DNA of 64,000 nt from contig NZ_JADWPD010000005.1 in the NCBI RefSeq assembly GCF_017308975.1, positions 171,264-235,263 of the forward strand. The letters run 5' to 3'. The translations under genes were made by a program, and so were the position numbers. Positions within the stretch are counted from its first letter, which is position 1; each line of letters begins with the position of its first letter. The stretch comes from Amycolatopsis sp. MtRt-6. Lineage in GTDB: Bacteria > Actinomycetota > Actinomycetes > Mycobacteriales > Pseudonocardiaceae. The notes under the pieces were generated by a model. It was not told the origin of the DNA and searched no databases. It was given only the letters and a program-made list of their open reading frames with translations. This document shows positions 62,315-64,000 of the stretch, one piece after another.

Positions 62315-63609
62315 CCGAGCAGGGCGTCCACGAAGGCACCCGGCTCGAACGGCGCCAGGTCGTCCGGGCCCTCGCCCAGCCCGACCAGCTTCACCGGGAC
62401 GCCCAGCTCCTTCTGGACCTGGAACACGATGCCGCCCTTGGCCGTGCCGTCCAGCTTGGTCAGCACGATGCCCGTCACGTCGATGACCTCGGCGAACACC
62501 CGGGCCTGCATGAGCCCGTTCTGACCCGTCGTCGCGTCGAGGACCAGCAGGACCTCGTCGACCTTCGCCTGCTTCTCCACGACGCGCTTGACCTTGCCCA
62601 GCTCGTCCATCAGGCCCGTCTTCGTGTGCAGCCGGCCCGCCGTGTCGACCAGGACCGCGTCGACGCCCGTGTCGACGCCGCGCTTGACCGCGTCGAACGC
62701 GACCGCCGCCGGGTCCGCGCCCTCCTTGCCGCGGACGACCTCCGCGCCCACGCGCTCGGCCCACGTCTGCAGCTGGTCGGCCGCCGCCGCGCGGAACGTG
62801 TCCGCCGCGCCCAGCAGCACCGTGCCGCCCTGGGCCACCAGGACGCGGGCGAGCTTGCCCGTGGTCGTCGTCTTGCCCGTGCCGTTGACGCCCGCCACCA
62901 GCACCACCGCGGGCTGCTTCCTGCCGTCGACCGTGTGCGGCAGCGCCCGGACCGCGCGGTGGCCGTCGGTCGACAGCTGCGCCGTCAGCACCTCGTGCAG
63001 CACCTCGCGCGCCTCCGCCGACGACCGCACCGCGCGCCGGGAGAGCTCGTCGCGCAGGCGCTCGACGATCTGGTTCGTGGTGGCCGCGCCCAGGTCGGCC
63101 ATCAGCAGCGTGTCCTCGACGTCCTGCCAGGAGTCCTCGTCGAGGTCGCCGGCGCCGAGCAGGCCCAGCAGGCTCGTCCCGAACACCGACCGCGACTTCG
63201 ACAGCCGGCCGCGCAGCCGCTCCATGCGGCCGGTCGCCGGCTCGATCTCCTCGGCCGGCTCGGGCTCGGCCGCAGCGGGCTCGTCGGGCAGCTTGACGTC
63301 CCGGACCGTGCGCTGCGCCGAGTCGCGCGGCACCGCCGCGTCGTCGCCCACGGCGGGCTGGCCGTCGACCTCCGGCCGGTCCTCGACCGGGTGCTCGGCG
63401 GCGGGTTCTTCCACCGCGGTGGCCGTGCCGCCCGGCGCGAGCGCGATGCCCCCGCTGGCCGCGTACGAACCGCCCTTCGGTTTCTCCTCGACCTCGCGCC
63501 GGTCGTCCAGGCTGATCCGCCGCCTGCGTGCGATCAGCAGGCCGGTCACCAGCAGGGCGACCAGGACGACGACGGCGACGACTACGAACAGGAACCAGGT
63601 GCTCGACAC
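62311..63609 (-). CDS. ftsY: SRP receptor FtsY
   Basis: 432 residues. An N-terminal membrane helix (STWFLFVVVAVVVLVALLVT) and an acidic linker precede the NG domain: P-loop GVNGTGKTTTTGKLA, LVDTAGRLHTKTGLMDEL, and TKLDGTAKGG, with GLGEGPDDLAPF at the end. It receives SRP-ribosome complexes at the membrane. In related genomes amtB is its direct neighbour; here 33 kb intervene. GTG start at 63609. Confidence 0.96.
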   Translation of the reverse strand: MSSTWFLFVVVAVVVLVALLVTGLLIARRRRISLDDRREVEEKPKGGSYAASGGIALAPGGTATAVEEPAAEHPVEDRPEVDGQPAVGDDAAVPRDSAQRTVRDVKLPDEPAAAEPEPAEEIEPATGRMERLRGRLSKSRSVFGTSLLGLLGAGDLDEDSWQDVEDTLLMADLGAATTNQIVERLRDELSRRAVRSSAEAREVLHEVLTAQLSTDGHRAVRALPHTVDGRKQPAVVLVAGVNGTGKTTTTGKLARVLVAQGGTVLLGAADTFRAAAADQLQTWAERVGAEVVRGKEGADPAAVAFDAVKRGVDTGVDAVLVDTAGRLHTKTGLMDELGKVKRVVEKQAKVDEVLLVLDATTGQNGLMQARVFAEVIDVTGIVLTKLDGTAKGGIVFQVQKELGVPVKLVGLGEGPDDLAPFEPGAFVDALLG

Positions 63610-63748
63610 GCGCCCATCCTTTCATCCGCGCTTCGCCACGCCGGACACCCCGTCCGCACAGGCAATTCATCACCATCTAGGTCCCGATTGGGCCAAGACT
63701 TAACCACGTGGGTTGCGTCACATCGACGGCTCCGTTAAACCCCTCCGG

Positions 63749-64000
63749 ATGGGGTTGCGAGCGAGCCACGGCTACCGGGTGATCGGCCTGATTTCGGGCA
63801 CGTCGATCGACGGCATCGACGTGGCCGCCGCCGACCTCCACGCCGAAGCCGGCACGGTCGTGCTGACCCCGCTCGGCGAGCTCGACGTCCCCTACCCGGA
63901 GCCGCTGCGCGAAGCCCTGCTCGCCGCGTTGCCGCCGAACCCCTGCACGGCGGGCGAGCTCACCCGGCTCGACACCGGTGTCGGCCAGGCGTTCGCCGAC
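63749..64000 (+). CDS. anmK: Anhydro-N-acetylmuramic acid kinase (partial)
   Basis: The first 84 residues are present; the gene runs off the right edge. MGLRASHGYRVIGLISGTSI continues with DGIDVAAADL, the AnmK phosphate-binding signature GLxSGTSxDGID. It phosphorylates anhydroMurNAc for cell-wall recycling. ATG at 63749, divergent from ftsY. Confidence 0.9.
   Translation, partial: MGLRASHGYRVIGLISGTSIDGIDVAAADLHAEAGTVVLTPLGELDVPYPEPLREALLAALPPNPCTAGELTRLDTGVGQAFAD

Overview
The window is chromosomal DNA of a very GC-rich actinomycete, most likely a Pseudonocardiaceae member such as Amycolatopsis. The evidence is WhiG beside an M23 peptidase and rpsB, a DUF2469-rnhB-lepB-rplS-trmD-rimM-khpA-rpsP block, bacterial Ku, F420/PPOX-type and ECF41 genes, frequent GTG/TTG starts, ATGA/GTGA overlaps, and many genes that appear leaderless. 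The genus is an inference. I see no tRNA, rRNA or CRISPR array.

The backbone is on the minus strand. It is rpsB, whiG, xerC, dprA, yifB, yraN, a DUF2469 gene, rnhB, lepB, rplS, trmD, rimM, khpA, rpsP and ffh (0-17 kb), then glnD-glnB-amtB (24.7-28.8 kb) and ftsY (62.3-63.6 kb). In related genomes these form a nearly continuous ftsY-amtB-glnB-glnD-ffh-rpsP series, so 17.5-24.6 kb and 28.9-62.3 kb look like accessory insertions. Pairs of perfect DnaA boxes lie in the control regions of rpsB/M23 and of the yraN-yifB-dprA-xerC-whiG operon. Strong GlnR-like sites precede amtB.

17.5-24.7 kb holds Ku, TetR/SDR genes, a diguanylate cyclase, a TetR-membrane protein-FAD monooxygenase operon, and a 93-nt nested hairpin. 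Between the SDR and the cyclase lie four tandem micro-ORFs, each with its own Shine-Dalgarno sequence and each encoding MRNRES.

28.9-42.4 kb is mixed accessory DNA: an RlmA-type methyltransferase, an iron-sulfur FhuF-like protein, ECF41 sigma, LysR and SDR genes. It also holds a three-gene conflict-type operon (EACC1-like protein, caspase-TPR, single-AAA Clp-like protein), metY, a dead IS481 transposase and a metallo-beta-lactamase-fold protein. It ends with a compact candidate RiPP locus: promoter, a 25-residue precursor ending in RYPYY, and a cytochrome P450 without the usual I-helix acid-alcohol pair. This resembles cittilin/biaryl-peptide systems and is the most exciting item in the window.

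42.4-60.9 kb is a purine catabolic island: xanthine dehydrogenase (three subunits), 8-oxoguanine/guanine-type deaminase, uricase, HIU hydrolase, OHCU decarboxylase, allantoinase, allantoicase, malate synthase with a DUF6986 lyase-like partner, a dicarboxylate symporter, and PucR, MarR, TetR, HTH and IclR regulators. Together they would turn purines into ammonium and glyoxylate and feed glyoxylate into malate. No gene for the ureidoglycolate step is recognised. The right end has a GNAT acetyltransferase with a Shine-Dalgarno-sequestering leader, ftsY, and the start of anmK.
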